Positions 44,465-55,520 of a DNA stretch of 64,000 nt are shown piece by piece (position 1 is the first letter of the stretch; every line of letters starts with the position of its first letter). Both the position numbers and the translations under genes were made by a program. A model generated the notes under the pieces. The model saw nothing but the letters and a program-made list of their open reading frames with translations, was not told where the DNA came from and ran no database searches. Source of the DNA: Hypomesus transpacificus (taxonomy: Eukaryota; Chordata; Actinopteri; Osmeriformes; Osmeridae); NCBI RefSeq assembly GCF_021917145.1, contig NC_061082.1, forward strand, positions 6,856,237 through 6,920,236, read 5' to 3'.

Positions 44465-47400
44465 TCATGGCTCCTCTTGGCTCAGCCACCCAGCAGGGAC
44501 CCACTGGGCCTCGTCCTGGGCCTGCAGGATGGTCGTGAACAGCTGCATGCAGGAATCTTGGAGCTCGTCGTTTACCACTACACTGTCAAAGAACTGACCG
44601 TACTTAGACTCAATCAGCTTGGTGGTCACCTCCATCTCTGCAAAGTCCTCATCCTGGGGAGAGAGGATGGGGAGGAGGGGTGGAAACGAGGTTTGTGGCA
44701 GAGAAGAAATTCATTTACCATCACGAAGAAGAAACAAACGACTAGTTGATCGAGGACTTCAAAGTAATGAGCTGTGTCTCACTGTGAAGGGCCGGTCGGC
44801 GTTGTAGTTGGTGATGATGTGTGCGTGCGCCTCCCTGCGAGTCAGTTTGAGACGCTCCATACCGGGAGGCTTCACAAAGATGACGTAGGGCTTCAAGTCC
44901 CTCGTTCTCAGTGACTGGACATTCTGACAAGACAGAAGCGGATAGACATGGCAGGGGATAACACACCTGACTTTATAATGCGTCACTTGATGAACACGTA
45001 GGGGGGTTGTTTGGTAAAATACCGACAAATTATTGACGGAAGGATTCCTCTTTCGATAATGACAAACCTCCTATCACTGATATTGGGGCGTACTACTATG
45101 ATGCATGACTTGGGATCCATCTGAACTTACATGTGGCTCGACGTCTACCAAACACATCTTGCTGCTGCTCAGCATGTCCTTGACCACGTCAGAGCTAGTG
45201 CCATATGAGTAACCTTTATATTCCCCGTGCTCCAGGAACCTGGCCGGGGAAACAGACCATTGGCAGGGGGGTCACGCCACAAAAACAGAAAAAGACACAG
45301 GAAATGGCTTAAGGCTTAAAGCTTCAGACGCACTTGTTCCGGCAGTACAACGGTACTTAGGATTGATTTGCCGGACCCAATGCTAGTTTCCTCCAGGATC
45401 AAAATGACTCTTATTGAGAGACTTGTTGCTCTTGTTGGTTAGTTGTAACGGATTTAAATTATTGTACTCACTGTGAAATATTTTACTGTTGATTGCTCTT
45501 CTACAATTACACTCTTGCACTTTTTGAGGTTCATGTTGTTTAATTGTAACTTGTTTAACTACATGCCCTTATGGTTCTTCTCTTTGGCACTTATTAGATT
45601 TTTCACAATGTATACTTCATGTTTTGGCTGCCCAGAATGTTTGGGACTACCTCGTTGTTATGATCTGTGACCTATGCACTTTTGTAAAGCTCCCTCTTGG
45701 AGGTCGCTGTGGATAAAAGCGCCTGCTAAATGAATACATGTAAATGGACCCTGTCGTTTTACTTGTGGTTGGAGACCATGTCCTCAAACAGCTCCTTGGT
45801 GATGAAGTGATATTCTCTCCCGGGCTCCTCTCCATCTTTGGGTGGACGTGTTGTGTCTGGAGAGCAACGGTAAAAACACACACACACACAGGAAGAGAAA
45901 TGATCACAGTGTACCTACATATGACATGTGTTCATATTAAAGTAACGTATGGGATACATACGAGGCACTGGTCCCTGGAAGGTTGTTGGGTTGAGAGTGA
46001 TCAGCCTTTTGCGCATCTCGTTCACTCCCACACCAGAAGCACCTACAGTACCGATGGAAACCGCACATCATCACCACACCTCACCAGTTGAGCTCTGCAT
46101 GTCACAAACTCCAAACCCCGCGAGGCTCTCTCACCCACGAGGATGATGAGGCGGTGGGGGTCCTGCGGGGGGCGCTGGTAGGTCATCACTTCCTCGTACG
46201 GGTTGGTAAGAACCCTGCTATTGGGTGAGCAGGAGTAGCAGGACTGGCGCCTCTTCCTGAATGCCGTCCGCCTCCACATCCGGTAGCTACGCCGGAAACC
46301 AGCTGGGACAGAACATCCTCGTCATCCCCGTGACCTTTCACCTCACAGAAGTCAACTGTGTGTGAGTGTTCAGTATTCACTGCAACAGCAAAGGCAGCTT
46401 ACCGGTATAGATGCCATCCACACTGCTTTCTGGCTCAGCCTCCTCTGTGGAGGCAACACAAGACGGAGGTGCGATCACATGACTGTCGCACTCCAGCCGA
46501 CTAATCCAAATCATTTCTGTATTCTTAATTTAGTGACTGAGTTAAACATGGTGATACAAATAATTGGTAATTCTCGTCTGAAATAAACAAACATATTCAC
46601 CCTCTCTGAGATCCTCTAGAGTATCAGCATCGAGAAGGAAGACAAGGAAACATACAAGATGGTTAATAATGGTGTCATGCTGACAATTAGTTTCTGCTTC
46701 ATTCTAATATACTATATCTGAACTCTCTATGTGAGTCCGTAAAGACTTACCTACCAGAATCAAAATCTTCCTCATCTATGGAGAAAGAGAAGAGGTGTAA
46801 TTGTATACCAACTTGTATCTCCTTCTGAATGTATCAATATGACAATGGGATGGATGTCCTAGAACAGAGTAATGAATGTACGTGTACCTGCTTTAATACA
46901 TTTGTCATCAGCATCCTTTGTGTCCTCTTCTGGAAGTAAGAACACAGACACAACTAAATTAGACAGAGAAGTGTCATTCAGATGCGCTGTGGAACATGAC
47001 GTTAATTCAACACACCACTCAGCCCAGCTGGCCAGCATATTTATCCCTCTTTTTCTGCAGTACATACCTTTGCCATCATCAGGCATTTTCACTAGCCGCA
47101 CAGTAGACAAAGGAAACCGTTTGACAGTTAAAATATTTGTTCAAAATTTGAAACTTGACTGACAGAAACTGGGATAAACAAGACGAGTTAATTTGAGACC
47201 GAATAACACAAGAAGTGACTTACCGCAGGGTTTGGAGCAGGTGTGAGCCTGAAATGGCTGGCACCACCACTGCTCCCTCTGTTTGCTGGACAAGGGACAC
47301 CAGAGACAGATGGAAGAACATTAGATGACTGACAACACTTAACAGACTCACTATAAACACACTTATCACAAAGATAGTGGCTTCTGCTGAATAATTAGTG

Positions 47401-50400
47401 TTGAATTTCATATCTCAAGCGTTATGACCATGAACCTTGTGTGAACACAGTCCAACCTATGGGAAAAAAACATGGTCATGTGACCTGACCTCTTGAGCAG
47501 GCTGGTGGAGGGGATGAGGCCAGCACAGGAAGTGGTGCTGGGAAGCTTCCTGGCCTGCCACCAGTGGATGTCGGTCTGGTCCACAATCTCCAGCAGGTCT
47601 CCCTTACTGAAGGCCATGCCTGCATCAGGGCAGGGGATGGCAGGGTCCTGCTGGGGGCAGTAGTCTGCCATGGCCCGCACACGCAACTAAGAGACAGAGA
47701 AGAAGACAGTGCAATCTGACTGGTGTATATAGGCATTCATCATGTCATATATTATATTCATCTTTACTGTAAAATCATGGAAAAACATGAAAGTTGTTGT
47801 AAGACTACTTCAAAAGGTTTGAGTAAAGGTCCACTCACCATAGTTTGGCTGTTGGTTGACCGGGGTGTGTTTGGGATCACTTTGAACAAAATAGTTCCTT
47901 CAGACTGGATCTGGGAGAAGTGTGAGGAATCGGTGAGTAAAGTACAGCTGTAACACAAGAGTGTGAACTAACTGTTGTGAGAAAGTGGCCTGTTTGAAGA
48001 CTGACCAATATCTCTATGACCTGCTCTGGGTCGAGACCCTCCACCGGGCTTCCATTCACTTCCACCAGCAAATCTCCTGCATGCAGAAGACCTGCATAGA
48101 CACACACACAGTATGGTACAGTGCAGTACATACATTTGAGGAGAGACCAGAGCACGTGGTCCCAGTGTTAACGTGTACAGTACATCTGAGGGCTCACCGC
48201 TGCGATCTGCTAAGCCTCCATTGATTACCCGGGCAATGAAGATCTCTCCTGTCTCCTCATCCTTCTTTATAGTTGCTCCCTGGAATAGACAGGTTTCAAA
48301 CAAACATTTAGAAATTCGAAAACCCTATCTATGCAATAAACAGATGTTTCCGGAAAAGTCGTTGCAAAGAACACAATGGTGAATGGCAAAAGGATGGTGG
48401 TTAGAAGGCAGTGGAATGAAGGATTGAGATGATCATGCTACAGGCAGGGAACCCAAGGAACAGTTGATCAGATGAAGGAGCAGGTGGACCTCTTTAAGAT
48501 GAACTGTGATGACAATGATTCACACACTCGTCACACAAAGATGGAGTTGAGTAAGACTTCAAGACGGACAAAAAGGTGTCGTAGGTTAATGGAAACAACA
48601 GAGGAACAAGACACTTTGAAGGATTGACCACTATCTTAAAGTATGTACCTTTTACCACTTGCAACCTCACTGGCAAGGGTCCAAAGAGAGTCCGATTCAA
48701 TACCAGGTCAAATTATGTTTAAGAAGACATTTTTCTCTTTGGTATTAGCACTGAAGGCAACAATCAGAGAAGACTCTTTTACATGGAAATCTCAGCAAAG
48801 CAGACGACAGGAAGCGAGCAGGTCTATGTCCTGCTACCTTTCTTCTTCTTTTTGTGCTTCTTGCTAGAAAGGCAGCCTGTGGTGTCGTGGTCTTGGGGAT
48901 CTTCCCCTGGCCTGCATGCTGTCCCATTGGAGAGCTGAGCCTGCTTTGTCTTTGGAGGGACAACGATAGTCACTTTCCCCTTGCTCCTCCCATTAAGGCC
49001 TGGCCCAGAGGAAGACTTTTCTCGGGTCGACCACTGACCCTCCTCGTAGCCGTGGAGAGAGCTGGAGGAGGAAGAGGAGGGCGAGGAGGAGGACGAGGAG
49101 GGCGTGGAGGAGGAGCGGTAAAAGCGAGCAGGGGGAGGAGGGAAGGGTTTGGGTCGTGGCGCCTCGGGGGGCTTACTGGCGACGATGAGGCCCTGCAGCT
49201 TGTCGACGACCTCGGCCAGCAAGTTGAGAGCCTGGGCGTTCTCCTCCACGCTGTCTGACATCAGCTCTGTGGCCTTCACCATCCTCTGGCCAAGATGGCG
49301 GACGTCTCTGGTGCTGTGCTCCATGCTGCTGGTCACCGTGTGCACCGTGGACCTCAGCTCGTCCACACTGGCCTGTTTGACCACGGAGGGACGTTTCTGA
49401 TTGGTCAGATCCAGTGAAGGGTTTCGCTGATCGGTCGGTCCCTGACAAGGACGCTGATAATCGGTTCGATCCAGAGAAGGATGTCGTTGATTGGTCAGAT
49501 CAAAGAAGGGGCGGTGGAAGCGGTGGACGGTACCTAGCCCTTTGTTGTGTTTGGCCATGGGGCTAGAGGGTGCCGTCTGTGCCCGGGCTGCTACCCTCGT
49601 GGTAGGGACAGTCCGAGGGCGCCCCCCTGTGGAGGAATAGCATGTGGGGGAGTTGGGTGTGGTCTGACTGAAGGCTGGGAGAGGAAATGGAGGGTAAGCA
49701 TAATCTGCATCGTCATTGTCTGTTCCATTCATTTCTTTTTGCTCCGTTGTGTTTTTTTCAATAGCAGCACAGACTTGGATGGCCAGGGATGAAGGAAAGG
49801 GAATGAGGGGATTGTATGGAAATGAGGAGAAAGCGTACATGTTAATCATTAACCTATTGAAACACAGGCTTTATTCAAACTCAACTTTATGTGGAAGTCA
49901 TGTCAACATCAAAGTAGCTGAGTATATCATTTTTTTCTTCTTCGAAGAACTGAGTAACCAAGTGATTTAAAGAAGAACACTTCCTGTTCCTCCTCTTACC
50001 AACACGTGCCGTGTTGTAGACAGAGGGAGCTGATTGGTTGAGGCCCCAGAGCTGGCCAGTTTGCCGACACAACCTGCAGCTTCCTGTGGCCTCGTAACGG
50101 GGGAGGGGCCGAGTCTGACCAGGCAGCAGGGGGGGCAGCAGCCCCGTGGAGGCAAACCTGTCCCCACCCTCCCTGTCTATCAGCTCCTCCCCCGACCACG
50201 CCTTCCTCCCCGGCACCAGCTTTTCCAGGGTGAGTCTCCGTAGGCTGTTCCAGCGACTGCGTATCCCCCCTCCGCCATTCTTGTGAGCGAAAGACAGGGG
50301 GTTGGGTCACTTTACGGATGTACTGTGTACGTTGAGCGCGCAGACAGATTTGAGACAAGATTAGATGAAGGAGCGAGGCATGAAAAGCAGAGGAGGGCAA

Positions 50401-50733
50401 GGGGGGACGAAGGTCCCAAAGTAAAGACCATGTCACCATGATGTGAACCAAAAAGTTCCATCCCTGCTAACAACCACGTACGGAGCTGAAAGAGGCGATC
50501 AGAAAGACAAACGCAGAAGCAACCAACCAGACATCTGATGAGAAGCTCAAGTGTTGGGCTCCCATCATATCTGAATGATGGAGTGACCAGGGGCCTCACC
50601 AGGGGCTGCTTGTTCTTGACCAGACAGACGATTCTCATGGCCTCCTCGTCCTGAGGCAGGTCATCAGGAAGGGGCGGCAGCACCGGCTCGAAGTCCGACT
50701 GAGCCACCGTGTCGTGGGCTGAGAGCAGGGCCT

Positions 50734-50768
<35 letters not shown>

Positions 50769-51362
50769 AGCTGGTCAGACACACAGGGATGCTCCCAGGC
50801 CGAGGAAAGGTTAACTATGCCTCTGGAGTGGCTTAGACACCAGTGATGATGCTGTAACGTGCTGTTCTTTAGTTCCCGTTTCCTGTGTCCCCTCCCCTGA
50901 CTGACCTGCAGGTGCGGGCTGCTCAGAAGACTGAACAGCTCCCTGGCTTCAGCAGAGGGGTTCGGGACAGCACTCACACTAAGCAGGACCTGCCACAGGC
51001 AAACACATCCACACAGTCAATACAGGCATATCCATATGTCATAGTCATGCAGTAGATGAAATAATACTGCATATCATACAACCAAAATAGAGAGGTAAAT
51101 ATGTTAAAATGGCAGACCTCATAGGACAGGCTGGAGGCATCCGGCAGGATGGGGCTGGGCAGAAGATTCCGGAACTGCAGGAGGCACTCATACACCTGGG
51201 AAGGCAGAGATCAAGATTTATCAGTCAAATGCCATAACAGACCCAAGCTGCGGACACACATGATACGTTTGCTAAATGAATACATCATTAAATCCATGGA
51301 AGGAAAGGGCAATGGGAGGGAGGGAGGGAGGGAGGGAGGAGTGAGGGAGGGAGGGAGGGAGG

Positions 51363-51433
<71 letters not shown>

Positions 51434-52024
51434 ACAGACAGAAAGGAAGGTACAAATACATGATATACACTACATATATACACATAAACATATATATAAC
51501 ACATACATACAACACTACAGTAGCTGCAGTACCTTGAGGAGGGCATGCAGCCAGGGGGCGCTGAGCAGGTTGTGAAGCAGCTCTGCTCCACTGACATCTC
51601 TGCTGATCGCTAGCCTCACCTCCTCCACCACTCTGTGCAGAACATCACTTAGGCCTTTCACCATACACACACACACACACACGGATGCACGTAAAAACAC
51701 ACAGAATGTGCATCTACAGTGAAAGCTAAAAAGCGGGACAGAATTTAATCTAGTAAGATCATTCTGATGACATTTTGGCAGACAAGCTTAAGCTTTGGAT
51801 GGCGTGGTGTGTATGTGATTATTGTTCAAGGTTCAGGACAAAGACAGGGTATTGATTAGACTGTTTTAACGATAAGTCTTCCTTGGACCTACTAACCTAA
51901 ACATCCTATAATGAGGTGAGGAATGTGTGTGTGTGTGTGTGTGTCCTACCATGCTGCTCGTGGACTGGGCCTTCCTCTGCTTCTAGCGCGTGTCTCATGG
52001 TGAACATGAAGGCACCGGTCTCAC
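44465..52024 (-). CDS. mpp4: MAGUK p55 subfamily member 4 (L27-PDZ-SH3-GUK)
   Basis: Exons on -: about 52024-51950, 51655-51531 and 51197-51117 (first L27), 50992-50905 and 50731-50600 (second L27, [18 protein letters not shown], ending [10 protein letters not shown]), 48281-48199 and 48092-48005 ([37 protein letters not shown]), 47911-47840, 47687-47491 (SH3: [26 protein letters not shown]), 47286-47222, several small hinge exons 46950-46400, 46300-46134, 46043-45961, 45857-45764, 45239-45131, 44923-44783 and 44653-44465 ([53 protein letters not shown]; end [12 protein letters not shown]). MPP4 is a photoreceptor synaptic/subapical scaffold. The GUK P-loop starts from [14 protein letters not shown] sequence, as in the family. 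Two open exons in the L27-PDZ intron are listed separately. Confidence 0.9.
45690..45748 (+). repeat. SINE/LINE 3' tail fragment (mpp4 intron)
   Basis: 'ggtcgctgtggataaaagcg' followed by 'cctgctaaatgaatacatgtaa' is the 3' tail shared by many fish SINEs, here without the tRNA head. Confidence 0.6.
48824..50279 (-). CDS. Two unrecognised open exons inside the mpp4 L27-PDZ intron
   Basis: On - exon a is 50279-50000: acceptor cacaag, starting [20 protein letters not shown] and ending VYNTARV before a GTAAGA donor. Exon b is 49674-48824: acceptor after a pyrimidine tract, tcccag, starting [14 protein letters not shown] and ending at TAG after [12 protein letters not shown]. Exon a ends in phase 1 and exon b continues it in frame, giving about 376 codons. 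Exon b holds a predicted helical stretch ([36 protein letters not shown]) between low-complexity Ser/Pro/Lys segments and a degenerate (H/N)PSLDxTxx repeat. Exon a begins in phase 0, so it can be spliced onto the mpp4 exon ending at 50600. It could be an alternative mpp4 3' end or a nested gene (its own ATG could be 49732, [11 protein letters not shown]). I do not recognise the family. Confidence 0.5.
50737..50766 (-). repeat. mpp4: 30-nt poly-C tract at an mpp4 splice acceptor
   Basis: A run of 30 G on +, i.e. C30 on -, followed by TCCAG and the exon starting at 50731. It takes the place of the usual U-rich polypyrimidine tract. Confidence 0.9.
51318..51442. repeat. (GGGA)n(GGCA)n microsatellite in an mpp4 intron
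   Basis: Tandem GGGA units pass into about 18 GGCA units and then GACA. Long translations across it are repeat artefacts. Confidence 0.9.
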
Positions 52025-53876
52025 TGCAGACAAACCAGAGGCCTCACCAAAACATATAACATACAAATATATTAGAACCACAGAACTCCAGTCATGTTAG
52101 GATCATGTAACGACTGTCTTGTGCTAATTGTCTTGTGGACTACGGATCCAGCTTAGGTCCCCTATGTGTGTTCTTATCTAACTGACACACAAGCTTCCGT
52201 ACCTCATTACCTCATTTGTTAGAAAGGACGAGATTGTAGTTAATCCCTCGTTCTACGTCTTGACCATTTCTTTGTTTCTGGACATGACTAATCATTGAAG
52301 CAGACAGCAAGGCCACTAAATGTCATGCAGCCACTTAGCAAACCCTCTGCTGGTAGGTGAGAATAGAGCCGCCCAGTTTATAACTCTGATACCAAATAAG
52401 ACACTCTGTACCCTCATGGTTTGATAGTTAAGGGTAAGATTGAGGTTAGTTTCAAGCCTACATTCTATCTTGGCCTACCACGTCACATCCTTATTCTAAA
52501 GGTATTGCATCATCGGTTCAGTGACAGATTAATGCAGGCATGAGTAACAGGAGACAGAAACTAGAGGAATGCTTCCCTAGCTCCATACTGGACCATGTAA
52601 GAAACTATATCATGAGTTTGTTGTGATTCCATTAAATTCCATAAGCTCTATTCACATCGCTCGCATGGGTCAAGACCTACAGATGGTGACACATTGCGGT
52701 CTGATAAAACACCCATGTATGCCTGAAGTTCCACTGGGAGATTGAGATTGGATGATGTTGTGCTGATATGCTGCTCAGTGAGGGGTAAAGCTGATTGCTA
52801 CACACCGGCTCAGAGTAAAAGCTCATCAAACAAAGCAAACAATCGACCGTCAGACTTTAACCTTACCTTGCCTGAGTCCTCAGGTGTCCCTCCCTGATGT
52901 CCACACGCAGATATCCTCTGTTCTGCGGGTCAACTTCAGCTGTTGACCATCCCGTCAAATATATTTAGGTAAAGGTTGCAAGCCAGGACCGGTGTCAACA
53001 TGTACGTGGTTTTACTACAAAGCGTCCACGGAAATACAGCCTGTAATCCCTCTCTATCCTCCACTTAATCCTGGACGAGCGAGCAATCTCTCTCTCTCTT
53101 TCTCTTTCTCTCTCTCTGGGAGCACTTCACCATACAGGCAGGTCCAGCTCACAAATCTTCTTAGCGCTGCTTTTAGCCCCACACTCAAGTATCTGTCGGG
53201 CAGTAGATACAGCTAACAGTAGCATGGCACAGTGGTTAATAGTGGTGGTGGGCTAAAGCAACATTTGGGTATTCAAGAGACCAGCCTTCATTCCGAACGT
53301 CAAACCATAGTGTGTGGGTACGTGCGTTGCTGGTCATTTTAAAGTCAAAACGTAAACACTGAAATCAGTTTTAATCAGATGAGTAACTAACATGGAAACA
53401 ACAAATTAATTATGGTTAATCCGTCGTCATTTTTGAAGAATTAACACTCGCAACAAAGCAACATTTACTGTAAGCAACACAAGCTGTAAACCCCCCAGGT
53501 TTTCATGACTGTGGAGTTCAGGAGGTCGCCCTCACCGACAGCTCTTGGGAGATTATGGATTGGCCCAGATGTCTCTTCCTCTCCACTGTGGGAGTCCAAG
53601 GAGAACCCTCAGGGTCACTCCCCATCACAGTGTTAATCCTGATCCTCCTTCCAGCAGTCACTAAGACCCTTACCACCAAACAAACATACACACTACAGTC
53701 TTTAATTCCACCACTACCAGTATTACACTTCCATGTGGTCACACAGTAACACAACTCAATTCTGGAGCTTGTACAATATAAGGCCTATAAGACTCACAGC
53801 AAACACAGGGAAGCAAGGAAAACATGTTGTAGTAAGAGCAAAAGGCAATGAGCTGTTTCTGGTCTTGGTCATTCAT
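52025..53876. other. mpp4 upstream region and als2 3' flank
   Basis: A likely mpp4 5'-UTR exon lies at about 52945-52872 on - (ending 'actcaggcaag' before a GTAAGG donor). The rest to 53876 shows no gene; a short CT run lies at about 53090-53118. Confidence 0.45.
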
Positions 53877-55520
53877 TTTATTTTGATTTTGAAATGAGAC
53901 CATTTCATTCATTTGTCAGTAAATCAACCAACACAACCCATTAATTTATCAATCATTTCTTAACTTTCAAACAGTGGTTACATTATAAAGCAGCTGTGAG
54001 TAAAAAAACAACAACATAATATTCAGTGGTCAATCAAATGTGACTGTTCATTGTGGCAAGTGCACTGTACAAGCATCTGTGAAATTCACCATGGTTTAAG
54101 ACCAACACATGATGATAGACAATCTGTAAAAAACTGGAGCAGAAGACAAAAGACTGAGGCCTCAGTCTGGCTGGGTCCATGTCTTCATATATCAGAGTTA
54201 CAACAGACATAAGAGAACAGTTTGAGCAGTAACACAGTTCAATCATCTCATCGAAAGGTGCGGTTAACTTCAAGCTTCAGAAATCTCAAACAGCACACTG
54301 CCATGAAAGCAATATAAACACAAGGATGAATCATTGTTTTGAATCCTACATTTGTACTAAAAATCAGATCATCAGTCAAAGGGATAGGTAATCCCTCATC
54401 GTTTCATGAATATATATTTATGCCTAAATAAGGACTGAATTGAAACAGTTGCGGGACTGGACAGTCAGGATACCAGGGAGACAAAGGTGCCGCAGACCAG
54501 ATCAGAGACCAGATCAGAGACCAGATCAGGAACTCTGTCTCTGGATGAACCGTGTGTCTCTAAACCGCTCTCAGGATTATCAGTCACACACTAATAACGC
54601 CTGGTGAAATACTTGCCGTGTCAAGTTTGATCTAATTCGCACACACGCACACACAAACACACCGCACAAAGCAACCAGCAGCACACATTCACAGACACGC
54701 AAGCGCGCGCACACGCACTCAAACACACACAAATTGAATGATTGAATCAAATATCTGAAAATATCTTCAGGAATTTTGCTAAATTGTTTTAAGTCTGCGC
54801 AGTAGCTTGACGTATATATATATAAATTCTTATATATATATATAACATAAATTGGCAGCATTTATAAGCAGTCCATCACCTTTACTGAGATACTTTAGTA
54901 CAGTAGTTAACACGCGGTTACAATCCACTGTCATTTAAGATAAGTGAAAAACATTGTTAGTCTACTACACATTAGAAAAAATAAATTCAATTCAAAAAAT
55001 ACAATTGCAGCATTGTAGACACTTCCCATATGTTTCTGTTCATAAAAGTTTTAAATAGTAAACATTTTCCAGTGTTTTGAGCTTTTCATGATCTATCCCT
55101 TTAAGATAACTCAATGTTCCGTCATAACTCCCTTTAGAATGAGTCTGGCCACACCCAAATCAAAATTTACATAATGATTATGTAACCAGTGGTCAAGCCA
55201 CTGGAGGAAATTTGACTTAATTCTACCTTAGTAATAAATGGATGGTCCCTATAGAGCCAAAACAGTGGAGTTGTGATGGAGAGAGGCAGTATAGAGACAG
55301 GGGCCATCGTGTTCTTCTCAGAGGTCTCCCTGTGTCACCAAGGTAGAGTAGATACATTCGATATCTACCATCCAACTGCCTTGTCTTGGTTCACGTCTCC
55401 ATGTGGTTGTGGACATAGTAAGTAGTCAGTATACAATGCTGTGAGATCATTAGAGCTTGTACCTCCCAGACACAGTCTGATGCCAGGAGACCCCCCCTCC
55501 CCTCTGGTTCCTATCCCTCA
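53877..55520 (-). other. als2: als2 3' UTR
   Basis: Non-coding sequence after the als2 stop codon, reaching a polyA signal (TTTATT on +) at 53877-53882. It contains a small 'gaccagatcaga' triplicate at about 54497-54530 and a TATATA run near 54812-54843. Confidence 0.6.

Noticed and set aside
49547..49970. + strand frames opposite the unexplained mpp4-intron exons
   Set aside because: The minus strand has the splice signals and frame continuity; + frames are shadows.
51300..51440. Regular (GGCA)n array considered as a CRISPR-like or satellite array
   Set aside because: Four-base units with no spacers; ordinary eukaryotic microsatellite.
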